Source: an uncultured Clostridia bacterium | GTDB taxonomy: Bacteria; Bacillota; Clostridia; TANB77; CAG-508 | Direction: 5' to 3' | NCBI GenBank assembly: GCA_934120045.1 | Contig: CAKOTF010000009.1 | Location: forward strand, 1-64,000 | DNA: 64,000 nucleotides | In this document: positions 49,453-58,750 of the stretch, in pieces | How positions within the stretch are numbered: position 1 is the first letter of the stretch | Layout: every line of letters begins with the position of its first letter | The notes under the pieces: model-generated | The model's input: only the letters and a program-made list of their open reading frames with translations | The model's database searches: none | Told to the model about the DNA's origin: nothing | Position numbers and translations under genes: made by a program

Positions 49453-50526
49453 TTATGCCTCAGAGCCATCTGGTTCTTGATCATTAGGTGCATCCTTATT
49501 TTCATCATCTGTTTTATCTTCATTTTTTGGTTCTTTTTCTTCTTTAGATTCTGGTTCTTTATTATCTTCTTGTTCTTTTATTTCTTCCCTTACTTTTTCT
49601 TGTTCTTTTTTTATTTTTTCTACTTCTTCCAATTTCTTTAATAAATCATCTTTTAATAAGAAAATTACTGCTGCTAAATAAATATATGCAATTGTTATAT
49701 ATGCAACCTGGAAATAACTTATAGTAAATGTTGTAAAATAATTTACTATAATATATAACATATTTAATATCATTGGTAATGTTAATGCATATACAGCCAT
49801 ATTATAAATTGCAACAAACCTTATTCTAATTCTTGTTATCATAGTTGTTAACCAACCAAATGCTGCAATTTCTAATGCATCTATTAATGTGATCATAATT
49901 TCAACTAATAATAACGAAATGAATGATGATATCATATATTTTCCATAGAAATTATTCATTTTTGAACTACGCATATATTCTATTAATTGTGTTTTGCTAA
50001 ATGATTTAACATCATTTCCAGCATAATTTTGAACAAAATCTTTATATGTATATGGACTTATTTTTGTATCTATATTATCAACTTTTGTTCTCATTACAAT
50101 TTGATTTTTAAAGAAGTATATTGTAACTCCTGTTGCATCATTTTCTGCTTCAAATTTTTCTTTTTCTTCATCACTCTCTAATAATGGATTTATAATAATT
50201 CTATTTATTCCATCATATTGGATATTATCAATTATTATTGGTTCTTCTGTATCCATTTGAATTTGACCATCTTCATAAGAAAACTCTGGTATATTTTGTT
50301 CTATATATTCTGATAAATTGAATACGACTTTTTTCATTTCAATAAATGAACTAATTGTCATGAATACTGTTATAAATGCACACATCATAGCCAAATATTT
50401 TAATGCTCTTCCAAGGCCTTCTGTTGCCATTTCTGGATATTTTTCAAATTTTGTTATTGAATACCATACTTTTTTAAAAAAGTTAATATTGACAACTCGA
50501 TATTTTTCATCTTCTTTTTCTTCCAT
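49453..50526 (-). CDS. DUF1189 family membrane protein
   Basis: A 357-residue protein. N-terminal amphipathic region with FFKKVWYSITKFEKYPE (family hallmark), TM at about 40-62, extracytoplasmic domain to about 195, then three TM helices (about 200-290), and a highly charged C-terminal tail from about 295 (Glu/Lys/Asp repeats). The charged tail is longer than in most members. Function unknown. The ATG at 50526 is chosen because AAAGGAG lies upstream. It follows the alanine racemase gene by 35 bp. Confidence 0.78.
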   Translation of the reverse strand: MEEKEDEKYRVVNINFFKKVWYSITKFEKYPEMATEGLGRALKYLAMMCAFITVFMTISSFIEMKKVVFNLSEYIEQNIPEFSYEDGQIQMDTEEPIIIDNIQYDGINRIIINPLLESDEEKEKFEAENDATGVTIYFFKNQIVMRTKVDNIDTKISPYTYKDFVQNYAGNDVKSFSKTQLIEYMRSSKMNNFYGKYMISSFISLLLVEIMITLIDALEIAAFGWLTTMITRIRIRFVAIYNMAVYALTLPMILNMLYIIVNYFTTFTISYFQVAYITIAYIYLAAVIFLLKDDLLKKLEEVEKIKKEQEKVREEIKEQEDNKEPESKEEKEPKNEDKTDDENKDAPNDQEPDGSEA

Positions 50527-50561
50527 TTTTATAAACTCCTTTTGCAAAATATATTTATAAC

Positions 50562-51677
50562 TTAAATATATTTTCTTTCAATCTTACTATCTACCAACAT
50601 TGGACTTACTTCAAACATTACTTCATCTCCAATGTTAATATTCTTTCCAGTTATATCAACTGTTACATGAAACATTCCAAGTCTTCCAAGAACTTTGAAC
50701 TTTTCTCCATTTATTTTCACAAAAATTTGTTGCTGCTTAAATGCATTTTTTATATCTCTTACTATATATCTTATCTTATCTCTTTTTCTAAACATATCTT
50801 TATCAACTATTACATTGAATCCATCTGCATATCCACATGGAACTACAGCAACTTTTGTTTCTTTTTTTGTTTGATATGAATTTGAATATCCTATATTATA
50901 CCCTTTAGGTAATGTTTTTATTTCTGCAACATTAGATTTTAATATTCCAACTCTTTGAAATCCCCATGTGTTTGGAATTGATAATCTTCCTAAAAGAGCA
51001 GACCCTATCCTTACTGCATTTAAATACATATTTGTAAATCTAAGAAATGCAGATGAATTACATATATGTAGCATTCCTGTATCAATTTTTTCTTTTTTCA
51101 ATACTGCTACACAATCTATAAATCTACTAAATTGTTCTTGTGCTTCTTTTCCGTTTCCAAAAAACGCTAATGAAAAGTGTGAAAATGTTCCTTCTATTTG
51201 TATATTATTCCACTGTTTAATATTTTCTACCATTTTTTCTTTTTCATTATATATAAATCCATATCTTCCAAATCCAGTATCTATTTTTAGATGAACTCTT
51301 GCTTTTTTATTTTGTGCTAATTCATTTACTGCATCTCCTGCTTCTTTAGATCCTATTGTTAAAATAATATTTTTATCCAACATTTTTTGAATGTCTTCTT
51401 TTACAGCTGTAGATGACATCATTAATATATCTTCTTGTATTCCACCTTTTCTTAATTCTAAAGCTTCTTCAGTCGTTGCAACTGCAAACATTTTTACACC
51501 ATTATCGGCAAGAAATTTTGAGTATTGAACTAAATCTAATCCATATCCATTTCCTTTTACAACTGCTATTAATTTTACTTTTTCTCCATTATCATTTTTT
51601 CCATTTTTATTTATTATATTATTAATTATTTTTAAATTATTTTTTATTTTACTTTTTTCTACTAATAGCTCTTTCAA
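50562..51677 (-). CDS. alr: Alanine racemase
   Basis: A 371-residue fold-type III PLP enzyme. The PLP lysine is in KLIAVVKGNGYGLDL (near residue 40; the usual A in KANAYG is G here), with RVHLKIDTGFGRYGF, RIGSALLGR, and VAVVPCGYADGF carrying the catalytic tyrosine region. The C-terminal domain ends GRLGMFHVTVD (usual GRICMDQ). These two substitutions make it a divergent racemase. Supplies D-alanine for peptidoglycan; it is separate from the VanT racemase domain at 15929. Adjacent to the FemX-like gene. Confidence 0.88.
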   Translation of the reverse strand: MKELLVEKSKIKNNLKIINNIINKNGKNDNGEKVKLIAVVKGNGYGLDLVQYSKFLADNGVKMFAVATTEEALELRKGGIQEDILMMSSTAVKEDIQKMLDKNIILTIGSKEAGDAVNELAQNKKARVHLKIDTGFGRYGFIYNEKEKMVENIKQWNNIQIEGTFSHFSLAFFGNGKEAQEQFSRFIDCVAVLKKEKIDTGMLHICNSSAFLRFTNMYLNAVRIGSALLGRLSIPNTWGFQRVGILKSNVAEIKTLPKGYNIGYSNSYQTKKETKVAVVPCGYADGFNVIVDKDMFRKRDKIRYIVRDIKNAFKQQQIFVKINGEKFKVLGRLGMFHVTVDITGKNINIGDEVMFEVSPMLVDSKIERKYI

Positions 51678-51711
51678 TATTTTTCTTCCTCTCGATTATT
51701 AATTGCACCTT

Positions 51712-52767
51712 TTATTTTTTTAATCTTGTTTTTAATCCTCTTAAATTTCTGAATGTTTTTTCAGAAAATTTATATAAAGAATAAGTAAATGGTTTAAATG
51801 GAATATAAACTTCCCCTACAAATTCTGTGAATGTTGCTCCAAATCCTTTTTTAAATCTATATAATCCATATTGTGGGTGATTTTCATCTACAACTCCTGA
51901 AACTCCTCTAAAGTCATACACATCATCTTTTCTTGCTATTGCCATCTTTATCATTTCCCATTGTAATAAATAATTTGGCATTAAATTTCTATGTTCATTA
52001 CTACTAGCACCATATAAATACCATGTTTTATTACCATAGAAAATTGGTATTACTCCTGATATTGGCTTTCCATCATGATATGCCATTAATAATTTCATAT
52101 GTTCTGGAGCCATTTCATCATACATTTTCTCAAAATATGATAATGGCCTTATTATAAATCCATCTCTTTCTCCTGTTTCGACCATTATTTTATGAAAATC
52201 TTTTAAGTCTTCTCTTGTTCCTTCTTTTACTTCAACACCTTTTTTTATTGCCAAACGCACATTATATCTTGTTTTTGAATGAAATCCTGCAAAAATTTCA
52301 TCTTCTGTTTTATTTTTTATATCTAGTCTAAATACATATCTTGGTTGAATTTCTTCTCTAAAATTTTTAGCATCATCTTTTATTTTATATCCTAAACTTG
52401 TTACTATTTTTCTATATTCTTCATCACTACTTAAAATATCTGGTTCTGCTTTATATACAATTGCTTTATACTTTTTTGCTAATTCTTTGATTCCGTCTGT
52501 TAGTTGTTTCATTACAGATATATCATGTATATCACATGTTGGTCCTCTTGATGAATACATTATGTTTCCAAATATAGGTATTTTTCTTATTAAAATACTT
52601 ACTGCTCCGATTATTTTTCCACTTTCATCTTCTGCTAATACTATTTCATTTATCCAATTTCCTTTTACTTTTGCCCATTCTGGTGATTGTTGAAAATTAC
52701 ACCTTTCATGTTTTTCTAAAAATTCTTTATATGCTTGTCTATCTTTCTCATCTGTTACTATTCTCAT
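51712..52767 (-). CDS. FemAB-family peptidoglycan bridge-forming aminoacyltransferase
   Basis: A 351-residue FemX/FemAB protein made of two GNAT-like domains. Recognised stretches: FLEKHERCNFQQSPEWAKVK at the start, MYSSRGPTCDI, HSKTRYNVRLAIKKGVEVKE, WYLYGASSNEHRNLMPNYLL and YDFRGVSG. It lacks the long coiled-coil insert of some Fem proteins. Attaches amino acids from aminoacyl-tRNA to the lysine of lipid II. Next to alr on the same strand, 34 bp apart, so cell-wall precursor genes are grouped here. Confidence 0.9.
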   Translation of the reverse strand: MRIVTDEKDRQAYKEFLEKHERCNFQQSPEWAKVKGNWINEIVLAEDESGKIIGAVSILIRKIPIFGNIMYSSRGPTCDIHDISVMKQLTDGIKELAKKYKAIVYKAEPDILSSDEEYRKIVTSLGYKIKDDAKNFREEIQPRYVFRLDIKNKTEDEIFAGFHSKTRYNVRLAIKKGVEVKEGTREDLKDFHKIMVETGERDGFIIRPLSYFEKMYDEMAPEHMKLLMAYHDGKPISGVIPIFYGNKTWYLYGASSNEHRNLMPNYLLQWEMIKMAIARKDDVYDFRGVSGVVDENHPQYGLYRFKKGFGATFTEFVGEVYIPFKPFTYSLYKFSEKTFRNLRGLKTRLKK

Positions 52768-52910
52768 TTTGTTTTACTCGTATAATTTATTTTATTATAC
52801 GAATTTCTCCTTTCTTTCTGACTTATTTTATATTATTTATAATTATTTTTTTCCATGATTATTGTACACTAAATATATTATTTTTACAAGTTATTTTATA
52901 ATAAATGAAG

Positions 52911-52960
52911 AAAAAACTCATAGGTATAATTCTTTATTAGAATATATCTATGAGTTTTTT
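52911..52960 (-). terminator. Rho-independent terminator after the cyclophilin gene
   Basis: AAAAAACTCATAG (52911-52923) pairs with 52948-52960. It lies directly at the stop codon of the cyclophilin gene (52961). Confidence 0.8.
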
Positions 52961-53581
52961 TTAATCTATCATTTCTATTTTTTCTATAACTGGTTGATTT
53001 TCTTTTAATACTGTACCATTATCATCTTCTATTTTTACATCTTCACATATTTTGTCTACAATTTCGATTCCACTTGTTACTTTTCCAAATGCAGCATAGG
53101 CTCCATCTAATCCAGTATAATCTTTATGCATTATAAAAAATTGTGAACTAGCACTATTATAAGCCATCGATCTTGCCATTGAAATTACACCTCTAGTATG
53201 AGAAAGTGTATTCTTTACACCATTTTGTGCAAATTCACCTTTTATATTTTCATCACTTCCACCAGTTCCATTACCATTTGGATCTCCACCTTGAATCATA
53301 AATCCTGATATGATTCTATGAAATGTTAATCCATTATAAAAACCTTCATTTACCAATTTTGCAAAATTTGCAACTGTAATTGGTGCAATATCTGCATATA
53401 ATTCTACATTTATTGTTCCATAATCTTTTATTGTTATTTGCGCATGATGTGTTCCTTTTGAATATTTATCTTCATCTTGATTTATATTTTCTTTTTTTGA
53501 ATTATTTATTATCATTGCAATAATTCCTCCTATTATTATAATTCCAATTATTATTCCTATAATTATATACCTTTTTTTCAT
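52961..53581 (-). CDS. Membrane-anchored or exported peptidyl-prolyl isomerase (cyclophilin)
   Basis: A 206-residue cyclophilin. The N-terminal hydrophobic segment (residues 4-26) is an anchor or uncleaved signal. The catalytic core shows FHRIISGFMIQGGDPNGNGT, SMARSMAYNSASSQFFIM and YAAFGKVTSG, with the active-site Arg and Phe-Met-Gln kept. The start is the ATG at 53581, preceded by GGAGGTGA; the longer reading to 53695 runs through the tRNA gene and is an artefact. Likely transcribed with the tRNA from the promoter at 53715-53743. Confidence 0.93.
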   Translation of the reverse strand: MKKRYIIIGIIIGIIIIGGIIAMIINNSKKENINQDEDKYSKGTHHAQITIKDYGTINVELYADIAPITVANFAKLVNEGFYNGLTFHRIISGFMIQGGDPNGNGTGGSDENIKGEFAQNGVKNTLSHTRGVISMARSMAYNSASSQFFIMHKDYTGLDGAYAAFGKVTSGIEIVDKICEDVKIEDDNGTVLKENQPVIEKIEMID

Positions 53582-53619
53582 TATGTTCTCACCTCCAATA
53601 AATTTTAAAAAATTTATTT

Positions 53620-53694
53620 TGGCTGGGGCACTGTGATTCGAACACAGGAATGTCGGAGTCAGAGTCCGATGCCTTACCACTTGGCGATGCCCCA
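53620..53694 (-). tRNA. tRNA-Gln (CTG)
   Basis: 75 nt including an encoded CCA. The acceptor stem pairs TGGGGCA with TGCCCCA. D arm and GG are present, and the anticodon stem TCGGA/TCCGA encloses loop CTCTGAC, giving anticodon CTG. T arm TTCGAATC. The weak U1-A72 pair is typical of glutamine tRNAs. The CTG form decodes CAG. 38 bp upstream of the cyclophilin gene. Confidence 0.92.
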
Positions 53695-53714
53695 ATATGA
53701 ATTAATTCATACTT

Positions 53715-53743
53715 ATATTAGCACAATTAATTTTAATTTGCAA
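53715..53743 (-). promoter_or_regulatory. Promoter of the tRNA-Gln/cyclophilin unit
   Basis: TTGCAA (53738-53743), 17-bp spacer with TG, TAATAT (53715-53720) on the minus strand, 21 bp before the tRNA. Confidence 0.65.
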
Positions 53744-53798
53744 TAACTAATAGACATTTTTTATACAATTATCAATGTTCTAAAAAGTGGATATAATT

Positions 53799-54485
53799 TT
53801 AAAATTTATATCCACTTAATTCACTTTCAATTTTTATGTAATTTTCGAAATTTTCTTCCATTATATCATTAAAACTTTTACAATGTGTTTTATATTTTAA
53901 ATGACAAAATTCGTGTGCTATCACATATTCAATTGTTTCTCTTTTGAATTGTATAATTTCAGGTGAAATTATGATTTCTTTTTTTGATGTACATTTTGCA
54001 ATTTCACCATCTAATTGTTCTATAAAATAATCTTCTGGTGCAATTCCTAGCATTAATCTTATTTTTTCCATTATATTGTCTATTTCTTTTTTAACTATTT
54101 GTTCATACATTTTATTTATTGACATTTTTAAAATTTGTTTGTTTCCTATTTTTCTATATTTATTTGGTAATATTATTTTTATCTCATAATTTTCTTCTAT
54201 ATTTAATTCTGGAGTATCAATATTTGAATATACAACTTTTAAATCATAATTTTTTCCAAATATTTTTACAGATTGCATATTTGAACTTTGTTGTTGATAT
54301 TCATTTATTTTACTTAAAATCCAATTCTTCTTTTCTTCAACTACTGCTTGAATTTTATTTTGCGTAAAATACCAAGGTGCATTTACAATAACTTCACCAT
54401 TTTGAATTGTTATATACATATCTCTATTTGTTGCCTTATTTACTGTGTATGTTATTACATTGTTTCTTTTTCCAAATATACTCAT
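53799..54485 (-). CDS. YgjP/M48-like metallopeptidase
   Basis: A 228-residue protein of the YgjP (DUF45) family. The N-terminal beta-rich half (ITYTVNKATNRDMYITIQNG, VNAPWYFTQ) is followed by a zinc-peptidase half with YVIAHEFCHLKYKTHCKSF (H-E-x-x-H near residue 191, third ligand H further on). Family members are SprT-like single-domain metalloproteases of unknown target. Its own ribosome site is GGAGGAA. It is transcribed away from ylbJ, with which it shares a 210-bp intergenic region. Confidence 0.88.
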   Translation of the reverse strand: MSIFGKRNNVITYTVNKATNRDMYITIQNGEVIVNAPWYFTQNKIQAVVEEKKNWILSKINEYQQQSSNMQSVKIFGKNYDLKVVYSNIDTPELNIEENYEIKIILPNKYRKIGNKQILKMSINKMYEQIVKKEIDNIMEKIRLMLGIAPEDYFIEQLDGEIAKCTSKKEIIISPEIIQFKRETIEYVIAHEFCHLKYKTHCKSFNDIMEENFENYIKIESELSGYKF

Positions 54486-54694
54486 CTTAAATTCCTCCTT
54501 GCTTGAACTTCTGTTCGTTTTCTTGTTGATGCTATTTTATATCTTATTTGACAAATTGTCAATACTATTTCAAAAATTTTCGAACATTTTTTCGCAGTAA
54601 CTAAATTAATCATTTTTTCAGCATTTCTGTAGTTCCTTAATCATAATATTTTTATAAAAGAATATTTTTGTACTAAAAGTTGGAGGTCTCTATT

Positions 54695-55735
54695 ATGTAT
54701 AAATTCAAAATAGTAAAATTAAAAAATTTTATTTTACCTTTTATATTAGTTTTTTTTACTATATGTCTTGTCGTTTTTTCTAATTCTAATTTAAAAGCTG
54801 CCAAAAATGGTTTAGTTTTATGGGCCAATTCTGTTGTCCCTTCTTTATTTCCTTTTTTTGTTGCTACTGAATTACTTTCTTATACAAATTTTACATATTA
54901 TTTAGGAAAATTATTAAATAAATTTATGAAACCACTTTTTAACATTAGAGGTGAAGGAAGTTTTGCCTTTATTATGGGAATTTTAAGTGGCTACCCTATG
55001 GGAGCTAAAATTGCAGCTAATTTTAGACAAAATAATATTTGTTCTAAAGTAGAATGTGAGCGTTTACTTAGCTTTACAAATAATTCTGGTCCTTTATTTA
55101 TAATTGGAAGTGTTGGAATAAGTTTATTTGGAAATTCTACTATTGGTTTTTTACTACTTTTCACTCACTTACTTGCATCTATTTCTGTTGGCTTTTTATT
55201 TCGTTTTTGGAAGAAAAATGATTCTAAAAACTTTATTAGTAGTTCATCAAATATTAAAAACAGAACTATAAAATTATCTAGTTTGGGAGAAATTATTGGA
55301 AATAGTATTAAAAGTTCAATAAATACTATTTTAATGATTGGTGGCTTTGTTGTTTTGTTTTCTGTTATACTTTCTATTTTAAAAACAAGTAATTTACTTA
55401 ATATATCTTGTTATTTTATGAAACCTATATTTAATTTTTTTAGAATTCCTCAAACATTTTATTCTGGTTTTATATCTGGAATTATAGAATTAACCAATGG
55501 GCTAAATATAATTTGTAATATTCCTGAAAAAAATATTTCTATAAATATAATTATTGCTTCTTTCCTTCTTGGTCTCGGTGGCATTTCTGTCTTGCTTCAA
55601 GTTTGGAGTTGTATTTCTAAAACAGATTTATCTATTACACCATATATCTTAGGAAAGATTTTACAAGCTTGTTTTTCTGCATTATATACTTGGATATTTA
55701 TAAACATTGTGCCATTTTTGAATTTTAATTTATAA
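54695..55735 (+). CDS. ylbJ: YlbJ-family sporulation membrane protein
   Basis: A 346-residue polytopic protein (about eight TM segments) of the YlbJ/SpoVV family. In Bacillus SpoVV carries dipicolinate across the outer forespore membrane. Hallmarks: KNGLVLWANSVVPSLFPFFV, FAFIMGILSGYPMGAKIAAN and FTNNSGPLFIIGSVG. A NTxxG-like loop repeats in the second half (IELTNGLNII). The start is the ATG at 54695, with GGAGGTC upstream. One of few plus-strand genes. Confidence 0.9.
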   Translation: MYKFKIVKLKNFILPFILVFFTICLVVFSNSNLKAAKNGLVLWANSVVPSLFPFFVATELLSYTNFTYYLGKLLNKFMKPLFNIRGEGSFAFIMGILSGYPMGAKIAANFRQNNICSKVECERLLSFTNNSGPLFIIGSVGISLFGNSTIGFLLLFTHLLASISVGFLFRFWKKNDSKNFISSSSNIKNRTIKLSSLGEIIGNSIKSSINTILMIGGFVVLFSVILSILKTSNLLNISCYFMKPIFNFFRIPQTFYSGFISGIIELTNGLNIICNIPEKNISINIIIASFLLGLGGISVLLQVWSCISKTDLSITPYILGKILQACFSALYTWIFINIVPFLNFNL

Positions 55736-55737
55736 AA

Positions 55738-55777
55738 AATCCATAGTTGATATTATTTCAACTATGGATTTTTCCTT
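55738..55777. terminator. Bidirectional terminator between ylbJ and the FtsH-like gene
   Basis: AAAATCCATAGTTGA pairs with TCAACTATGGATTTTT, with A and T tracts on both sides. It lies between converging genes. Confidence 0.85.
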
Positions 55778-55790
55778 TCATTCCCAATAA

Positions 55791-57140
55791 TTATTTAGGA
55801 TTATATTTATTATAGATAGCATACACCTCTTCTTCACTAAGTACTTCTTTTTGTAAAAGGTTTTGAGCAATTTCTTCTAACATTGTTTTGTTTTGAAGCA
55901 AATATTCCTTTGTTCTCTTGTAGAACAAATTCATGAGATCTACACTTCTGTTAAGAAGCCGATTGTTCAAATCAGATCCTGCTAATTGTTCTAAACTAAG
56001 ACATGAAACAGGAGCAATTCCTATTTCTTCATCAAAACAAAATTCAGTTAAATACTGCTTTACAAGCTTTGTTGTCTTTTTAAGATCTCCTTTCGCTCCA
56101 CTAGTAGGCGAATTAAAGAACACATCTTCTGCAACTCTACCCGCAAGACTTATCATAATTTCTATTTCAAAATCCTGCTTGGTCATTTTTCCATATTCAT
56201 TCAAAGGATATGTTGCGACACGTCCAAAGAAATCTTGCGTAGGAATTATGGAAATATCTCGTATTCTCTTGATTTGGGAAAGAAAAACACAAATTGCATG
56301 ACCCGCTTCATGATATGCAGTTACTTTCTTTTCTATAAATGTTCTGTTAATTCTTAGTGGAACTGCTTCCTCACAATTTATTTGAGCCTCACAAAAATCT
56401 TTGCTTAAAACATTTTTATGATGTTTTTGTTCAGCAATTTCTATTGCCATATTCATAATTTTTATAATTTCTAACGTAGAGGCTCCAATAAGTTTTTGGG
56501 CTAATTTCTTCACACTTACGCTTGGATCAACTCTTTTCTTATTGCAACAATATTCAATAATTTGCATTCTATCATCAAAATCTGGTAGAAACATGCTAAC
56601 AAACATTTCAAAATGTTTGGGACATTTTAAAGAAGAACTGATTTCTTTAATATTTCTAGTTGTTGCAATAACTAACACATGATCTCTTTTGTTCATTTCA
56701 TATGCTAATTGTGCAATAATCCTTTCATTATTTTTGTTTTCTTTTCCCATCACATCAAATTCATCCAAAAAAATAATACAAGATTCTTTTGCTCTTGCTG
56801 CTAAAAACAAGTGCTTTATATCTTTTGCATTATTTATTTCTGAACCAGAAATCATAATAAAAGGTAATTTGCTTTCAGCAATAAATGCTTTGGCAATTAA
56901 TGTTTTTCCAGTTCCTTTCGGCCCATCAATAAGAATTCCTTTAGGAATTTTTTGTCTTAATCTACATTTTGAAGTACTCCGTAATTCTAATAATCGTATT
57001 ATTTTTGCCAAATCAGATTTTTGACTTTCATACCCAATAATGTCATTAAAACTTACTTTCATTTTTGCATCTATTTTAAATGCAATTCCCCAAAAGTATC
57101 CCATAATAATTTGACCTAGTCTCCATACAATTTTTTGCAT
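55791..57140 (-). CDS. Degenerate FtsH-like protein: intact M41 protease site, impaired AAA domain
   Basis: A 449-residue FtsH relative without the N-terminal TM-periplasmic-TM region (only one weak hydrophobic segment, about 4-22). Walker A G73-P-K-G-T-G-K-T80 and Walker B IIFLDEFD are kept. However, the aromatic pore loop is deleted (SGSEINNAKDIKHLF replaces SGSEFIEMFAGLGASRVRKLF), and the RPGRFDR arginine-finger segment is replaced by KCPKHFEMF. The zinc site HEAGH (277-281) and the downstream Asp352 are intact. It may be a protease that acts on unfolded or specific substrates, or a partner of true FtsH (47592). The start at 57140 has GGAGGC. Confidence 0.85.
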   Translation of the reverse strand: MQKIVWRLGQIIMGYFWGIAFKIDAKMKVSFNDIIGYESQKSDLAKIIRLLELRSTSKCRLRQKIPKGILIDGPKGTGKTLIAKAFIAESKLPFIMISGSEINNAKDIKHLFLAARAKESCIIFLDEFDVMGKENKNNERIIAQLAYEMNKRDHVLVIATTRNIKEISSSLKCPKHFEMFVSMFLPDFDDRMQIIEYCCNKKRVDPSVSVKKLAQKLIGASTLEIIKIMNMAIEIAEQKHHKNVLSKDFCEAQINCEEAVPLRINRTFIEKKVTAYHEAGHAICVFLSQIKRIRDISIIPTQDFFGRVATYPLNEYGKMTKQDFEIEIMISLAGRVAEDVFFNSPTSGAKGDLKKTTKLVKQYLTEFCFDEEIGIAPVSCLSLEQLAGSDLNNRLLNRSVDLMNLFYKRTKEYLLQNKTMLEEIAQNLLQKEVLSEEEVYAIYNKYNPK

Positions 57141-57233
57141 AAAATGCCTCCTATAATAAATTTTCAAAGTTCGTACATTATTATTATATCATCATTTACA
57201 TAATATTACAAGTGATATTTTGTTCTTTACTGC

Positions 57234-57275
57234 AAAACCCTTATAATTAGATTTCTCTAATTACAAGGGCATTTT
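57234..57275 (-). terminator. Rho-independent terminator after malQ
   Basis: CCCTTATAATTAGA (57238-57251) pairs with 57256-57269 (one mismatch), T6 tract on the minus strand. Confidence 0.8.
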
Positions 57276-58595
57276 TTAATAATCTTTTATTCTTTCTTTT
57301 AAATCATCAAAATTAATCAATTTCCAAGACCAATTTTGATCACTTTCAACTCCTGGCACATTAATTCTAGAATTTTCATCAAGTCCTAAAATATCTTGAA
57401 CCATTATTATTGGCATTTTTGCCTTACATTTTGATAAATATTGCATAATGCCAATATTTATATTTATATCATAACATTCATTCTTTCTTAAAAATTCTTT
57501 TAATTTCCATTTATGTTCATCATCTAAAGTTTTATACCAACCATATATTGTATTACAATCATGATTCCCAGGAAAAACCAGTACATTTTCAGCTTCATTA
57601 TCTCTATCATACAAATTATCTAAATCTATAGTAAATTGTAATATTTTCTGCCTTGTAAATCCATAATGTTCTCTTAATTTTATTGTTTCTTCTCTTATTT
57701 CCCCTAAATCTTCTATTATAAAGTTTTCAATATTTACATTTTTCTCTTTAAATAATTCATCAAAAAATCCATAACTTAGTCCATCTACATATGTTCCTTC
57801 TTTACCTGTTTTTCCAAATGGTATTCTGAAAAATGAATCATATCCTCTAAAATAATCTATTCTTACTTTATCGAATAATTTTAAATGATACTTAAATCTT
57901 TTTATTAAATATTGATAATTATCTTTTTTTATATTTTCTACATTATATATAGGACTATTCCATTTTTGACCATTTTCATTGAAATAGTCTGGAGGAGTTC
58001 CAGCTTCAAATGTAAACTTTCCATTTTCCATTTCAAAATATTCTGAATGGTATTTAGTTTCAACTGATTCAAATACTGGATATACCGGCATATCTCCAAT
58101 AATTTGAACATTTTTTGAATTAGCATAATATTTCAATTCCATCCATTGCTTATATAATATATATTGTAAAAATAAATAATAATCTTTTTCATTTTCTGTC
58201 TTTTGACTCATGAACTCTGCATATTCATTTATTTCTTGCAATATTATAAATTCATAATATTCATTATTAGGTCTAAAATTTCTATATGCTTCTTTATAAT
58301 ATTTTTCTTTAAAATTATCATATATTACTCTATCTTTATTTTCTCTTATTTCTGCATTTTGTATTAGTTTTTCTTCTTTTAATTTGTCTAATGAAATATA
58401 ATCTTCTTCCAATGCATAATAACTTACTGGAGAATATGGGTGTTTATCACATTCGTTTATTGGTAATATCTCCCAGTATTTTATGTTATTTTCACTTAAT
58501 ATATCAATAAACTGATATGCTTCATATCCAAAGTCTCCTATTCCATATTTACTTGGAAGTGAAAAAATTGGAAGTAAAATTCCTTTTTCTTTCAT
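57276..58595 (-). CDS. malQ: 4-alpha-glucanotransferase
   Basis: A 439-residue GH77 enzyme, shorter than the usual 490-500. Start GILLPIFSLPSKYGIGDFGY is typical. Catalytic residues are present: nucleophile Asp in VRIDYFRGYDSF, acid/base Glu in IIEDLGEI, stabiliser Asp in FPGNHDCNTIYGW. It also shows GDMPVYP and GTPPDYFNENGQKWNSP. Transfers alpha-1,4-glucan segments in maltodextrin or glycogen use. No other glucan gene is adjacent, so it acts from a stand-alone locus. Confidence 0.93.
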   Translation of the reverse strand: MKEKGILLPIFSLPSKYGIGDFGYEAYQFIDILSENNIKYWEILPINECDKHPYSPVSYYALEEDYISLDKLKEEKLIQNAEIRENKDRVIYDNFKEKYYKEAYRNFRPNNEYYEFIILQEINEYAEFMSQKTENEKDYYLFLQYILYKQWMELKYYANSKNVQIIGDMPVYPVFESVETKYHSEYFEMENGKFTFEAGTPPDYFNENGQKWNSPIYNVENIKKDNYQYLIKRFKYHLKLFDKVRIDYFRGYDSFFRIPFGKTGKEGTYVDGLSYGFFDELFKEKNVNIENFIIEDLGEIREETIKLREHYGFTRQKILQFTIDLDNLYDRDNEAENVLVFPGNHDCNTIYGWYKTLDDEHKWKLKEFLRKNECYDININIGIMQYLSKCKAKMPIIMVQDILGLDENSRINVPGVESDQNWSWKLINFDDLKERIKDY

Positions 58596-58700
58596 ATTCT
58601 TTTGTTCCTTTCTTTTTTTTGCTTTTGCTTAAAATAATTATATATTAATAAGTTTATTTTTTCAATAGATAAATATTAATAATTTTTCTAACTTTATCAT

Positions 58701-58748
58701 AAAAAACCAAGCAAAATTCTATTAAAGAATCTTACTTGGTCTTTTTTT
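58701..58748 (-). terminator. Rho-independent terminator
   Basis: AAACCAAGCAAAATTCT and AGAATCTTACTTGGTCTTT form an imperfect hairpin with T tract, just downstream of the large unknown gene (ends 58751). Confidence 0.75.
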
Positions 58749-58750
58749 AT

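Noticed and set aside
53582..53695. N-terminal extension of the cyclophilin (38 residues).
   Set aside because: It is translated tRNA-Gln sequence; the real start at 53581 has its own ribosome site.
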